Source of the DNA: Actinophytocola sp045807065
Lineage (GTDB): Bacteria; Actinomycetota; Actinomycetes; Mycobacteriales; Pseudonocardiaceae
Direction of reading: 5' to 3'
Assembly: GCF_045807065.1 (NCBI RefSeq)
Contig: NZ_JBJMIE010000212.1
Span: 19,705 to 83,704 of the forward strand
DNA: 64,000 nt
The notes under the pieces are model-generated. The model ran no database searches. It saw nothing but the letters and a program-made list of their open reading frames with translations, and was not told the DNA's origin. The translations under genes and the position numbers were made by a program. Positions 39,799 through 49,442 of this stretch are shown here, one piece after another. How positions within the stretch are numbered: position 1 is the stretch's first letter; each line of letters opens with the position of its first letter.

Positions 39799-42700
39799 TC
39801 ATCGATTCCTTCGCGGCGAGCGCCGACCTGATCGGCCGGCGCGTGCTGCTGCGCTGGGCGTTCGTGCCGGCGGCGGGGGAGACCACGGCCGACTGGCCGT
39901 CGGTCGTGATCCGGCGCAAGCGGCGCGACTTCGAGTTCCCGCCACCGACCTCGCGCGACCCGTACCTCGTCTACGACAGCGCGACGTTCCCGCCGGTGCC
40001 GTCGGCCACGCTGGCCGTGGCCGACCTGCCCGACCGCGACCGCACCGACGGCGCGGTGCGGATCCGGGAGCAGACGGTCACGGTCGCCGAGCTGACCGCC
40101 GCCGGACCGCGCGAGGTCCTGCGCCGCACCGAGCGGACGGTCTTCGCCGCGGACCGCGTGATGCTGCGCCGCGAGGTCGAACTGCTCGACGTCGGCGGCC
40201 CCGGCGGGGACCTCGAACCCGGTGTCCCGTACTACTACCAGCTGGACAGCCCGGCGCTGCCGGACGGCCCGGAGCGCGACCGCTTCCGCATCACCGCGAC
40301 CCCCGGCGAGGTGCACGGCAACCACCGCACGCTCTACGAGCTGATCCCCGAGGTCTACCGCCGGCACGACACGGTCACCCGGTTGCCGGACGCCGGCACC
40401 GGGTTGCTGCCCGAGGCGAACACCGCGGGCGGGCAGCTGCGCCGGTTCATGGACACGTTCGGCGCCGCCGTGGACGCGATGCTCAGCTCGGCCGACGGGT
40501 TGCGCTCGCTGCGCAGCGCGTCCGACGTGGACAGCAAGTTCCTCCCGCTGCTGGCGCGGTGGATCGGCTGGGACCTGACCATCGAGGGCGACGTCGCGCG
40601 GCAGCGCAACGAGATCACCACCGCGCCCCGGCTCTACGGCGCGGTCGGCAGCATCCCGGGCCTGCGCAGTGTCGTCGACCACTACACCGGCTGGTCCACG
40701 CGGGTCGCCGAGTTCGCCCAGCACATCGTCCGGACGAACGCCGCCCCGCAGCGGAACCTGTTCGCGTCGGTGCGCCGCGACGGCACCTGGTGGGGTGCGG
40801 ACGACGCGGCGCCGGTGCTGGGGTTCGCCGCGCCGGGTGACGTCGCGGTGGGCACGGACACCACGGCCGCGGCGCTCACCGGTTCGGTCGCCGAGCCGTT
40901 CGCGTTGCGCCCGGGGATGAGCGTGACGGTCGCCGCCGACGGCGGACTGCCGGCCACGGTCACCTTCGGCACGGCGGACTTCGCCGACATCGGCCGGGCG
41001 AGTGCCGGCGAGGTGGCCGTCGTGGTCAACCGGGTGGCCGGCGTGGTGGTCGCGGACGTCGCCGGCGGTGCGGTCCGGCTCAGCTCACCCTTGCAGGGCA
41101 AGGACTCCCGGGTCGAGGTGGCCGCGTCGGAGGCCAGCCTGGTGTCCCTGGACGGGGCGCCGCGCGGCCGGCTCGCCACGGTCGTCGACGCCGCGGAACG
41201 GCTGTGGGTGGCGCACGCGACCACGGTCGGGCCCGGCGAGATCCTGCCGCGCCTGCGGGTGAAGGCGTACCTGCGGGGCCGCTGGCAGGACACGCGGCCG
41301 GTCGAGGCGCGGCCGGTGGCGCCGCAGGCCGACCCGGCGGTCGTGGCGCTGCCGGGCGGCGACCTGTGGCTGGCGTGGGTGGAGAACCCGGGCACGGACC
41401 GCGCGGAGCTGCGCTGGCGCACGGGTGTGCCGAAGCCGTTGGCACCGGCCCAGCTGCGGGGCGAGTTCGGCGGCCCGTTCGCACTCGTCGTCGGCACCCG
41501 GCTCGCGCTCACCGGCTACGGCCGCGCCGAGACGTTCCTGGTGCGGGCCGCCGACTACGCGACACTCGCCGATGCGACGGGGCAGGAGGTCGCGCAGGCC
41601 GTCAACGCCCAGCTCACCGGCGTGGGCGCGACCACGGCACCGGACGGTTCGCTCGTGTTGCGCACCACCGCGGCCGGGCCGGGGGTGGCGTTGCGCGTGG
41701 ACCTGCCCGCCTCGTCGGCCGCCCGCGTGCTCGGCTTCGGAGACCGCGGGCTCCTCGGCAGCGGCGGCTGGGACGCCGAGGTCGCCTGGGGCCCGTCGGC
41801 GCCGGTCACCTCGGTACCGGTCGGCCGGCACGCCGACTGCACGGCGGCGGTCGATCCCAGCGGCGCAGTCCGTCTCGTGTGGACGACCCACGCCGGCGGC
41901 TCCTGGCGGCTCACGCGGGCCCGCTGGGACGGCCGGCTGCTCGTGCCGACCGCGACCGGCCTCGGCGTGCTGGCCCCCGACGGCACGTGGTCCGCGCTCA
42001 CCACGGGCCTACCCGCCACCGACGTCCGCGGCGTCGCCGTCGACGCGGACGGGTCCACCTGGTACGCCACCGCAGCGGGTGCCGCCCTACGCCGGCCGGA
42101 CGGCGCGATCACGGCGCTGACAAGGGCGTCCACGAGCAACGGCCTCGCCAGCGACGACGTGCGCGCGGTCGCGGTCGCGCCGGACGGGACGGTCTGGTTC
42201 GCGCACCCCACCGGTGCGAGCGCCCGGCTCCCCAACGGCACGTGGCGCACCGAGACGGCCAACCTGGCGAGCCCGGACGTCCGGCACGTCGCGGTCGACT
42301 CCCACGGGGCGGTCTGGTTCGCGACCGCCGCCGGTGTCTCCCGGCTGGCCGCCGGGGCCTGGACCACGCTGACGACCGCGGGCAGCCGGCACGTCGCGCC
42401 GGCCGCAGACGGGGTCTGGGTGGCCACCTCCGCCGGCCTGACGCGGATCGACGGCCAGGTCACCGCGATCGGCCTGGCCGCGCTCGGCCTCGGCGCGGCC
42501 GCCGACGACGTCCGGGCCGTCGCCGTGGACCCCACGCGGGACGACACCGTCTGGGCCGCCACCGCGGCCGGCGTGGTCGAGTTGCGTTCGGCCCGCACCG
42601 CGCACCTGTACTCGACCGCGGACGGCCTGCCCTCCGCCGACATCACGGCGGTGACGGTCACCCCCGACGGCGTGGTCTGGGCGGGTACGACGGCCGGCCT

Positions 42701-43772
42701 CGGCCGCCGGGGGAGCGAGGGCTGGCGCCGGCTCACCACCGCGGACGGCCTGCCCGGCAACACCGTGCGGAGCCTGCACGGCCCGTGGTCCGCGCCGATG
42801 CGGTTCGCCCTCGACGGCGTGTCCGAGCGCGACCCGCACGTCCTGCGCGACGGCGACCGGCTGTGGCTGGCCTGGTCGCAGGTCCAGGCGGCGGGCGACG
42901 AGACCGACCGCAGGCGCCTGCGGCTGCGCCGGTTCGACTGGCCCGCCCCGGCCTGGTCCGAGCCGGTCGACGTGACCGACGGCGCCACCGACGCCGAGCC
43001 GGCGATCACCCCGCTGCCCGGCGGCGGCACGCGGGTGTACTTCCGGTCCAACCGCGGCGGCGGCCTCGGGATGTACACGGTGGACGTCTCCGGTGCGGAC
43101 GCCGCGCCGGTGGTCACGCTGGTGGGTCCGGCCGCGGACACCAGTCCTGCGCCGGTCGTGCTGCCGGACGGTGTCGAGCTGCTGCTGTTCCGCAGCGACC
43201 GCAACGTCGCGCTCGGCCGGCTCGGCGGCGGGATCCCGGGGGAGACCGGCGCGGACGACAGCCGCCGCGCGCCGGAGGAGGCGGCCATCCGGCGCTTCGC
43301 GGGCTCGGTCACCGCGGCCCCCGCCGACCTCGACCGCAACCGCGGCCGGGGGCACTTCGGCGACCTGCTCGACTACACGCCCCAGCAACCGGACGGCGGC
43401 CCACTCGCCCCCGACGAGCTGTACACCCCGGGCACGATCGGCCTCTACGTCGAGCGCGGCCCCACCGGCCGGCCGCTGGTGCGCCGGGACGCCGACCGCC
43501 TCAAGCAGCTGCTGCAACGGTTCCTGCCGGTGAACCTGCGCGCGGTCGTGGTGCTGCGCTCCGGCGAGCTGGACGAGGTGATCCCGCCACCCACCGACGC
43601 CTACCGCGACAAGTTCCCGCTGGCCGAGCGCTACCAGGGCCTGACCGACGAGACCGCGGTCGTGCCGCGCGGCTGGCTGGTGTTCCTGTCCACCGACGCC
43701 GAAAGCACCACCGCCGACCCCACCCACCTCACCACGCCGCGGCGGCGCAGCTGGTGGCCACCGTTCCGCTGA
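39795..43772 (+). CDS. Giant tail protein I with inserted beta-propeller
   Basis: A 1325-aa protein. The first ~310 residues match tail protein I (TIGR02242-like): HRTLYELIPEVYRRHD, LRRFMDTFGAAVDAMLSSAD, FLPLLARWIGWDL, NEITTAPRLYGAVGSIPGL. From about 720 to 1000 it carries repeated propeller blades of the regulator-propeller type (LPATDVRGVAVDADGSTWYA, SDDVRAVAVAPDGTVWFAHP, SADITAVTVTPDGVVWAGTT). A TolB-like blade set follows to ~1170. The C-terminal ~125 residues (YTPGTIGLYVERGPTGRP, LLQRFLPVNLRAVVVLR) again look like tail protein I. The propeller is thus inserted inside a baseplate protein and might act as a receptor-binding or sensor head. Overlaps its neighbour by 4 bp. Confidence 0.85.
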   Translation: MIIDSFAASADLIGRRVLLRWAFVPAAGETTADWPSVVIRRKRRDFEFPPPTSRDPYLVYDSATFPPVPSATLAVADLPDRDRTDGAVRIREQTVTVAELTAAGPREVLRRTERTVFAADRVMLRREVELLDVGGPGGDLEPGVPYYYQLDSPALPDGPERDRFRITATPGEVHGNHRTLYELIPEVYRRHDTVTRLPDAGTGLLPEANTAGGQLRRFMDTFGAAVDAMLSSADGLRSLRSASDVDSKFLPLLARWIGWDLTIEGDVARQRNEITTAPRLYGAVGSIPGLRSVVDHYTGWSTRVAEFAQHIVRTNAAPQRNLFASVRRDGTWWGADDAAPVLGFAAPGDVAVGTDTTAAALTGSVAEPFALRPGMSVTVAADGGLPATVTFGTADFADIGRASAGEVAVVVNRVAGVVVADVAGGAVRLSSPLQGKDSRVEVAASEASLVSLDGAPRGRLATVVDAAERLWVAHATTVGPGEILPRLRVKAYLRGRWQDTRPVEARPVAPQADPAVVALPGGDLWLAWVENPGTDRAELRWRTGVPKPLAPAQLRGEFGGPFALVVGTRLALTGYGRAETFLVRAADYATLADATGQEVAQAVNAQLTGVGATTAPDGSLVLRTTAAGPGVALRVDLPASSAARVLGFGDRGLLGSGGWDAEVAWGPSAPVTSVPVGRHADCTAAVDPSGAVRLVWTTHAGGSWRLTRARWDGRLLVPTATGLGVLAPDGTWSALTTGLPATDVRGVAVDADGSTWYATAAGAALRRPDGAITALTRASTSNGLASDDVRAVAVAPDGTVWFAHPTGASARLPNGTWRTETANLASPDVRHVAVDSHGAVWFATAAGVSRLAAGAWTTLTTAGSRHVAPAADGVWVATSAGLTRIDGQVTAIGLAALGLGAAADDVRAVAVDPTRDDTVWAATAAGVVELRSARTAHLYSTADGLPSADITAVTVTPDGVVWAGTTAGLGRRGSEGWRRLTTADGLPGNTVRSLHGPWSAPMRFALDGVSERDPHVLRDGDRLWLAWSQVQAAGDETDRRRLRLRRFDWPAPAWSEPVDVTDGATDAEPAITPLPGGGTRVYFRSNRGGGLGMYTVDVSGADAAPVVTLVGPAADTSPAPVVLPDGVELLLFRSDRNVALGRLGGGIPGETGADDSRRAPEEAAIRRFAGSVTAAPADLDRNRGRGHFGDLLDYTPQQPDGGPLAPDELYTPGTIGLYVERGPTGRPLVRRDADRLKQLLQRFLPVNLRAVVVLRSGELDEVIPPPTDAYRDKFPLAERYQGLTDETAVVPRGWLVFLSTDAESTTADPTHLTTPRRRSWWPPFR

Positions 43773-43790
43773 GCATCGAGGAGATCCACC

Positions 43791-44342
43791 ATGACAGAGC
43801 GGCCGACGCTTGCTCTGCGCGGCGAGTACCGCGACGTGCTGCGTGCCCCGGACGGCGCGGTCGTCTGGGACCGCGGCTGGAAGAACAACGCCATCGTCGG
43901 CGACTGCCGCAGGCTCCTGGCCGCGTTCATGCGTGGCGGCCCGGCCACCGACGGCCTGCTGGGGCTGCAGGTCGGCGCCGGGCTCGACGCGTGGGACACC
44001 ACCGGGCCGCCACCCGCGACCAGCGGCCAGACCGCGCTCGTCGACCCGCACCCGTTCACGCTGCCCTACACCCCGGGCGACGCGGGCAACAAGGTCACCA
44101 TCGACTTCCTCGACGGCGGCACGGTGTCCGGCGCACCGACCAACAAGCTGCAGATCCAGGCGAACCTCGGCAACCAGCAGCCGACCTGGCCGGACAGCTT
44201 CCACCCCACCGGCAACCTGCGTGAGTTCGGCCTGGTCGCCAGGCTCGCCGACGCCACCATCCTGATCAACTACGTGACCCATCCCGTCATCGCCAAGGAT
44301 CCCGCGAGCACGCTCGAGCGGACGATCTGGCTGACGTTCTGA
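43791..44342 (+). CDS. Small CIS tail protein (183 aa)
   Basis: A 183-aa protein: TERPTLALRGEYRDVLRAPD, then VWDRGWKNNAIVGDCRRLLA, QVGAGLDAWDTTGPP and LREFGLVARLADATILINYV. It resembles beta-rich tail or fibre-associated proteins seen near CIS baseplates, but I do not recognise a named family. ATGs and spacing (GAGGAG) indicate translation with the tail genes. It may attach the following fibres. Confidence 0.7.
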   Translation: MTERPTLALRGEYRDVLRAPDGAVVWDRGWKNNAIVGDCRRLLAAFMRGGPATDGLLGLQVGAGLDAWDTTGPPPATSGQTALVDPHPFTLPYTPGDAGNKVTIDFLDGGTVSGAPTNKLQIQANLGNQQPTWPDSFHPTGNLREFGLVARLADATILINYVTHPVIAKDPASTLERTIWLTF

Positions 44343-44357
44343 GCGAGGAGTGCCCCC

Positions 44358-46343
44358 ATGGCAACGATGACGCCCAGCAGCTTCGACCCGCTGAAGCGGT
44401 ACGTGAACGTCCGCCTCCAGCAGGGTGTGCCGATCGTCGACGCGGACATGAACGAGCTGGACGACGTCCGCAAGTTCGAGCTGCGCGCGTTCCTCAAGTG
44501 GTTCGTGGGCGACGGCGTGCCCGAGGGCAACGACGGGTTCCGGATCGCCCCGGTCACCTCCGGGTCCGCGGACAACGACTTCCTGGTCAGCGTCGGCGCG
44601 GCCGCCCCGCCGGCGAACAACCCGGTCGTCGAGACCGGACTGCGCAACGTCGGCCGGCTCGTGCTGGACGGTCTCGACGTGATCATCGACAGGGACCTGA
44701 GGTTCACCGACCAGGCCCTGCACGAGAACAAGACGGGCGCGGCCGCCCTGGCGGCGAAGTGGGGTGTGCCCGTGGTGACCAAGCTGGCCAACCCCACCGC
44801 CGACGGCACGCTCGTGGTCTACCTCGACATGTGGGAACGGCTGGTCACCGCCGACGAGGCGCCCGAGCTGGTGCGTGCCGGACTCGGCGTGGAGACCTGC
44901 GCCCGCACCAGGCGCGAGTGGGTGGTCCGGGTCGGCGCCGCCATGCCGACCCCGGCAGAGGCCGTCGCCGGGCACGGCTACTACCAGCTCGCCACGCTGG
45001 CCCGCCACAACGGCGTCGCCGCCGTGGCCGCGGCGGACCTCACCGACCGGCGGGAGCGGCGGCTGCTGGTGCCGCCCGCGCATCTGCTCGCGGACACGGT
45101 CGGTCTCGCCGCCGACGGGAACTTCGACCCGCTCGCCTACCGGCGCGGCGGTGGCCGGCCCGCGATCAGCCTGCGCGACGCGATCAACAGCCTGCTCGCC
45201 GGCCGGGTGCCGACCACCTCGGACATCTCGGTGTCCCCGGGCGCCAACACGGACGCGTTGAAGCGCGCCGTCCTGGTGGACCCCGCGGGCGGCCTGATCG
45301 TGTTCTGGGAGGCGCCGCGCGGCAACGGCGGCTCGAAGCAGATCATGGGTGCCCGGCTCGACCTGGCCCGGCCGGACCTGAACTTCGACGCCAAGCTGAT
45401 CACGAACGGCGCCACCGCGAGCGACCAGTCGATCGAGCCGACCGCGGTGGCGCTGCCCGGCGCCGGGATCCTGCTCGCCTACCAGAACGGCGCGACGGGC
45501 AACACCAACACGAACGTCGTCATGCGCCGGGCCTCGACGTTCGCCGGGCTCTCGCCGGCGGGCTCCCCGCAGGACGTCGCGAACACGGGTGGGGTGTCCG
45601 ACGACTCGGCGCACGTCGTGGTCATCGGTGACACGGTCGTGTTCTTCACCTACCAGCAGACCTCGTCGAACCCCCACTGGGTCTTCCGCCGCTACAAGTA
45701 CCTCACGGACAGCTTCCCGGACACCGCGCTCCAGCAGCTGTCGACGGTCGTGCCCACCACGCGCGACTTCCACGCCGCGGCCGGCGGCACGGTGGTGTGG
45801 ACGGCGTTCGGGGACGGCGTGAACATCCAGGTGGTCCGTCTCAACCCGACCAACGCCGGCACCGACGCGAACACGATCAGCGCCGTCGGCCCCGCGGCCG
45901 GCGGGTCCACCTTCACGCCGTTCGTGCTGGCGGTGAGCACCCTCGAGGCGCAGGTGTTCTACAGCGACCTGAACAACTCGCCGAAAGGGCTGCGCGTCGC
46001 GGCCTACACGAACGGCACGTCGGCCGCGCCGGCGATCTCCGTCATCCCGGGCACCGACGAGAACGAGACCAACCCGGTCGCCGTGCAGGACACCGAGGGC
46101 AACATCTTCCTGTTCTCCAGCCGCACGGTGACCGGCGCCCAGGGGGAGATCGTCATGCGCCGGCGCAACGCGGGCTCGTCGGACTGGAGCCAGGCGCAGC
46201 GGGTCAGCCCGCACGCCGCCAGCGACATCCGCCCGCACGCGCTGTTCGTGCCCGGCTCGGGCATCTGGGTGTTCTGGATGAGCGACCGGGCCATCCAGGG
46301 CAACTTCGACCTGTACGCGAAACGCGTCATCACCGCCATCTAG
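44358..46343 (+). CDS. DUF6519-type tail protein with beta-propeller-like C-terminus
   Basis: A 661-aa protein. The N-terminal FDPLKRYVNVRLQQGVPIVD then ADMNELDDVRKFELRAFLKW matches the DUF6519 start common in CIS clusters. LVVYLDMWERLVTADEAPEL and LVPPAHLLADTVGLAADGNF follow. After about residue 290 the protein changes to repeated beta blades (GIWVFWMSDRAIQGNFDLYA, AVALPGAGILLAYQNGA, DTVVFFTYQQ), a sialidase/propeller-like array. It is probably a tail fibre or receptor-binding protein on the baseplate. Confidence 0.8.
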   Translation: MATMTPSSFDPLKRYVNVRLQQGVPIVDADMNELDDVRKFELRAFLKWFVGDGVPEGNDGFRIAPVTSGSADNDFLVSVGAAAPPANNPVVETGLRNVGRLVLDGLDVIIDRDLRFTDQALHENKTGAAALAAKWGVPVVTKLANPTADGTLVVYLDMWERLVTADEAPELVRAGLGVETCARTRREWVVRVGAAMPTPAEAVAGHGYYQLATLARHNGVAAVAAADLTDRRERRLLVPPAHLLADTVGLAADGNFDPLAYRRGGGRPAISLRDAINSLLAGRVPTTSDISVSPGANTDALKRAVLVDPAGGLIVFWEAPRGNGGSKQIMGARLDLARPDLNFDAKLITNGATASDQSIEPTAVALPGAGILLAYQNGATGNTNTNVVMRRASTFAGLSPAGSPQDVANTGGVSDDSAHVVVIGDTVVFFTYQQTSSNPHWVFRRYKYLTDSFPDTALQQLSTVVPTTRDFHAAAGGTVVWTAFGDGVNIQVVRLNPTNAGTDANTISAVGPAAGGSTFTPFVLAVSTLEAQVFYSDLNNSPKGLRVAAYTNGTSAAPAISVIPGTDENETNPVAVQDTEGNIFLFSSRTVTGAQGEIVMRRRNAGSSDWSQAQRVSPHAASDIRPHALFVPGSGIWVFWMSDRAIQGNFDLYAKRVITAI

Positions 46344-46381
46344 GCCACCACCGAACACCGAAAAACAAAAGAGGGGCATTG

Positions 46382-49036
46382 ATGTCTACAGCACAACCCA
46401 GCGTGGTCGAAACCGCGCCGGTGACGACGCCCGGCCATCCGGGGTCGATGAACTTCGTCATCGAGAGCTCGAAGGCGTTCATCAGCAGTTTCGGGCTGAA
46501 AATCAACGCCGGCGTTTTCGAGGGGCGTTTCTTCAACCTCACCTATCCGAAGGCCCTCGAGGACGACGGCCTTCCCGTCACGTTCACGCTCGTCGGCGTC
46601 GCGGGTGGCGAGCTGAACCTGCTCGGCATCGGCGCGGGGACCGAGGTCGGTGACTTCCAGGTCGCCATCCAGACATCCGACGTCGACGCCCAGACCAGGC
46701 AGCTCACCTGCACGATCACCAGCAAGACGCTCGGCGCCATCAACCAGCAGTGCGAGCTGCGCGCGAAGGTGCCCACCGCCCGGCACTCGTGGAACCTGCA
46801 GCTCGGCACGCCGAGCAACAACAACTTCACGCTGAACTACCTCGCGTGCGACCCGCAGGCGAAGTACGCCAGCCCCGCGCAGCCGCCCGCGACCCCGTCC
46901 GCGTTCGAGCAGGTCAAGCTCACCCTGACCGCGAACGGCGCGGACGCCGGCTCGATCATCGGCCCGACCCCGCCGGCGGGTGCCGACTGGACGCCGCACT
47001 ACGTCTGGGACTTCCAGGGCGACATCGCGATCACCAGCTTCCCGATCACGACCACCGTCAACACCACCGACACCGGCCCCAACCCCGATGACGACAAGTC
47101 ACCGCTGCTGCCGGGTGTCTACGAGCCGGTGCCGATCAGGTTGAAGCTGCGCACCACCTTCGGTGACTCGGGCGGCACGCCGTTCCTGGACAACCGGGTC
47201 GAGGACGACGACCGGCCGGAGCTGACCATCAAGGCCCAGCCGCAGCACGTCGTCTTCGTGCTCGACCGGTCCGGCAGCATGAACGGCGACGGCCCGCCCA
47301 CCCGGTACGACAACGCGAAGCTCGCCACGAAGATGTTCACGCACCTGCTCTTCGCGCTCCGCGAGGACGTGAACGCCGATGACAAGATCGGCATCGTCAC
47401 GTTCACCGACGACGGGGGATACCACCAGCTCCCGGTGTCGCCCAAGGTGAAGACGATCATGGGGCTCACCGCGCTCGCCCAGGCGAAGGACGACGTCCTC
47501 AACCCGGCCACGGTGAACTTCGAGGCACCAGACACGAACACGCCGATCGGCGACGGCCTGGTCGCTGGCCTCGACCTGCTGGCCACGGGCGGCGGCACGA
47601 CCGACCGGAGCATGACACTCGCCCTGCTCACCGACGGCATCGCCAACGCGGGCACGGTGTTCGTCGGCCCGACCGACCCCAGCACGGTGGGCAACCACAT
47701 CCGGGCGTACACGGGCAACGAGCTGACGGCGGACCAGAAGAAGATCCGCGACAAGCTCGCCGAGACCGGGCGCCAGTTCGTCATCCCGCTCGGCGCCCAG
47801 GTCGACGACCTGGTGCTGGCCGCCCTGGCGGGTCCCCACGCCTACGTGCCCGTCACCGACGCGCGGAACCTCGCCAGCGCGTTCGGCGACATCCTGCACT
47901 TCTCGCAGGAGGTCGACAAGGTGCCGACGACCCGGACGGCCGACGTGACGGACCTCGCCGTCTACATCAGGCCCGTGAACGCGTCCGCGGACCGGCTGCT
48001 CTTCGCGGTGCTGGGCGGGTTCCCCACCGGGCACAGCATCAGGGTGGAGAGCTTCACCAACGGCAACTGGAACGTCCAGGTCGGGCCGGTCGTGAAGACG
48101 ATCAGTACCGAGGAGTACCAGGTCGGCTGGGTGCCGGACTTCCAGAAGGTGGCGGGCAAGCCCACGCAGTGGCGCGTCACGCACCTCGACGCCGACGGCA
48201 AGGCCGTGTCGATGCCGGCCGACCAGGTGCTGGCGTACGAGGACCTGCACGTCAAGGCGGACGTGGTGCTCGACAAGGCGGACTACCAGACCGGCGACGA
48301 GATGAACCTGACCGTCCGCGTCCGCCACAACGACCAGCCGATCCTCGGCGCCACGGTCCACGCGGAACTGGTGGCGCCGGCGGTGGGCACCGGCGAGGCG
48401 CTGTCCGGTCTCGGGTCGGACTTCCAGCCGTGGCAGGGCAAGGGCGGGGTGGACGTGCCACCGCTGCTCGGCCAGATGATCGGCGAGACGATGCGGCGCC
48501 ACGAGTGGCGGCACTGGCCCCACGAGGAGCCGAAGGGCCTGTTCATCGACGGCACCGAGGATCTGCACGACGTCGACAACGACGGCAACTACACCAACAC
48601 CTTCGCCAGGGTCTGGAAGGAGGGCCGCTACACCTGGAACCTCACCGTCGAGGGCACGGACACCGAGGGCAACGCCTTCGCACGGAGCCTGACGATCTCC
48701 ACGCTGGCCTCGGTCAAGGTGGATCCGAGGGCCAGCAAGGTGAAGCTGGACCCGATCCACAACCACCCGAGCAAGCTGCGTGCGGTGCGGGTGAGCGTGA
48801 CCCCGCAGGACGTCCGGCACGAGCGGCTCGGCCCGGGCAGGGACAACCTGGTGTTCTGGGCGCTCAAGGGCGGCGAGTTCGAGCACGTCCACAACGGCGA
48901 CCCGGCGCCGGTGTTCACCGACGGCAGCTACCAGCGCGTGGTGCTGTACCGCCTCGGCCAGCACCCGACCGTGCAGGTGGAGGCCGCCGGCGTCCTGCTG
49001 CCGCAGATCACGATTCCCGCCTGGATCCTCGTCTAG
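46382..49036 (+). CDS. VWA-domain protein at the end of the CIS cluster
   Basis: An 884-aa protein. After a short N-terminal region it has beta domains. A von Willebrand A domain follows at ~290-520 with MIDAS DRSGS (VFVLDRSGSMNGDG) and a DGIANAG/LTDG motif, then beta-sandwich domains (VVLDKADYQTGDEMNLTVRV, DGNYTNTFARVWKEGRYTWN) similar to those following VWA in adhesion proteins. There is no signal peptide. The ATG at 46382 follows GAGGGGC. It ends with the cluster terminator. It is probably an adhesive fibre or cargo loaded on the injection system. Confidence 0.75.
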   Translation: MSTAQPSVVETAPVTTPGHPGSMNFVIESSKAFISSFGLKINAGVFEGRFFNLTYPKALEDDGLPVTFTLVGVAGGELNLLGIGAGTEVGDFQVAIQTSDVDAQTRQLTCTITSKTLGAINQQCELRAKVPTARHSWNLQLGTPSNNNFTLNYLACDPQAKYASPAQPPATPSAFEQVKLTLTANGADAGSIIGPTPPAGADWTPHYVWDFQGDIAITSFPITTTVNTTDTGPNPDDDKSPLLPGVYEPVPIRLKLRTTFGDSGGTPFLDNRVEDDDRPELTIKAQPQHVVFVLDRSGSMNGDGPPTRYDNAKLATKMFTHLLFALREDVNADDKIGIVTFTDDGGYHQLPVSPKVKTIMGLTALAQAKDDVLNPATVNFEAPDTNTPIGDGLVAGLDLLATGGGTTDRSMTLALLTDGIANAGTVFVGPTDPSTVGNHIRAYTGNELTADQKKIRDKLAETGRQFVIPLGAQVDDLVLAALAGPHAYVPVTDARNLASAFGDILHFSQEVDKVPTTRTADVTDLAVYIRPVNASADRLLFAVLGGFPTGHSIRVESFTNGNWNVQVGPVVKTISTEEYQVGWVPDFQKVAGKPTQWRVTHLDADGKAVSMPADQVLAYEDLHVKADVVLDKADYQTGDEMNLTVRVRHNDQPILGATVHAELVAPAVGTGEALSGLGSDFQPWQGKGGVDVPPLLGQMIGETMRRHEWRHWPHEEPKGLFIDGTEDLHDVDNDGNYTNTFARVWKEGRYTWNLTVEGTDTEGNAFARSLTISTLASVKVDPRASKVKLDPIHNHPSKLRAVRVSVTPQDVRHERLGPGRDNLVFWALKGGEFEHVHNGDPAPVFTDGSYQRVVLYRLGQHPTVQVEAAGVLLPQITIPAWILV

Positions 49037-49188
49037 CCCGCCTCCCCGCACGGGGTTGCGTGCCGGCGAAGGTGCCGGTGCCGAGGTGGATCGTGGCCGG
49101 GTGCCGTCACGTTCCCCTGAGGTAGCTGTTGAGCGGGTGCGGACCTCGCGCAAAGGTCCACGGGGGCAGGCCCTGGTCCAGCTCCTTC

Positions 49189-49225
49189 GCGACCCGCCAC
49201 CGGTGTTAGGCCGGTGGCGGGTCGC
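49189..49225 (+). terminator. Strong hairpin terminator after the CIS cluster
   Basis: A perfect 15-bp stem GCGACCCGCCACCGG (49189-49203) / CCGGTGGCGGGTCGC (49211-49225) with a 7-nt loop, followed by CTTGTGTG. It lies between the VWA gene and the next SARP. The rest of 49037-49442 shows no other feature. Confidence 0.85.
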
Positions 49226-49442
49226 CTTGTGTGCGGGCTGGGATGCCCCATGGTGCGAACAGCGGGGCGAAAGTGATAAGGCCGTTGACATCGAAGTTTC
49301 AACCGAAGAAGAATTGTTTCGGGGAGATTGACTGGAAGCCGGGGCCTGCTTTTCCTGTTCGTTCTTCGGTGTGGGGGGTATGGTGTTCCGGTACGCGGAC
49401 GCTCCGTCGAATTCTTCTACCGTGGCTGAGCCGGTGGAGGAA

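Noticed and set aside
42087..46379. 1430-codon open frame on the minus strand opposite the CIS tail genes
   Set aside because: Arg/Gly/Val/Asp-rich composition typical of antisense GC-rich frames; the plus strand encodes recognisable tail proteins there.
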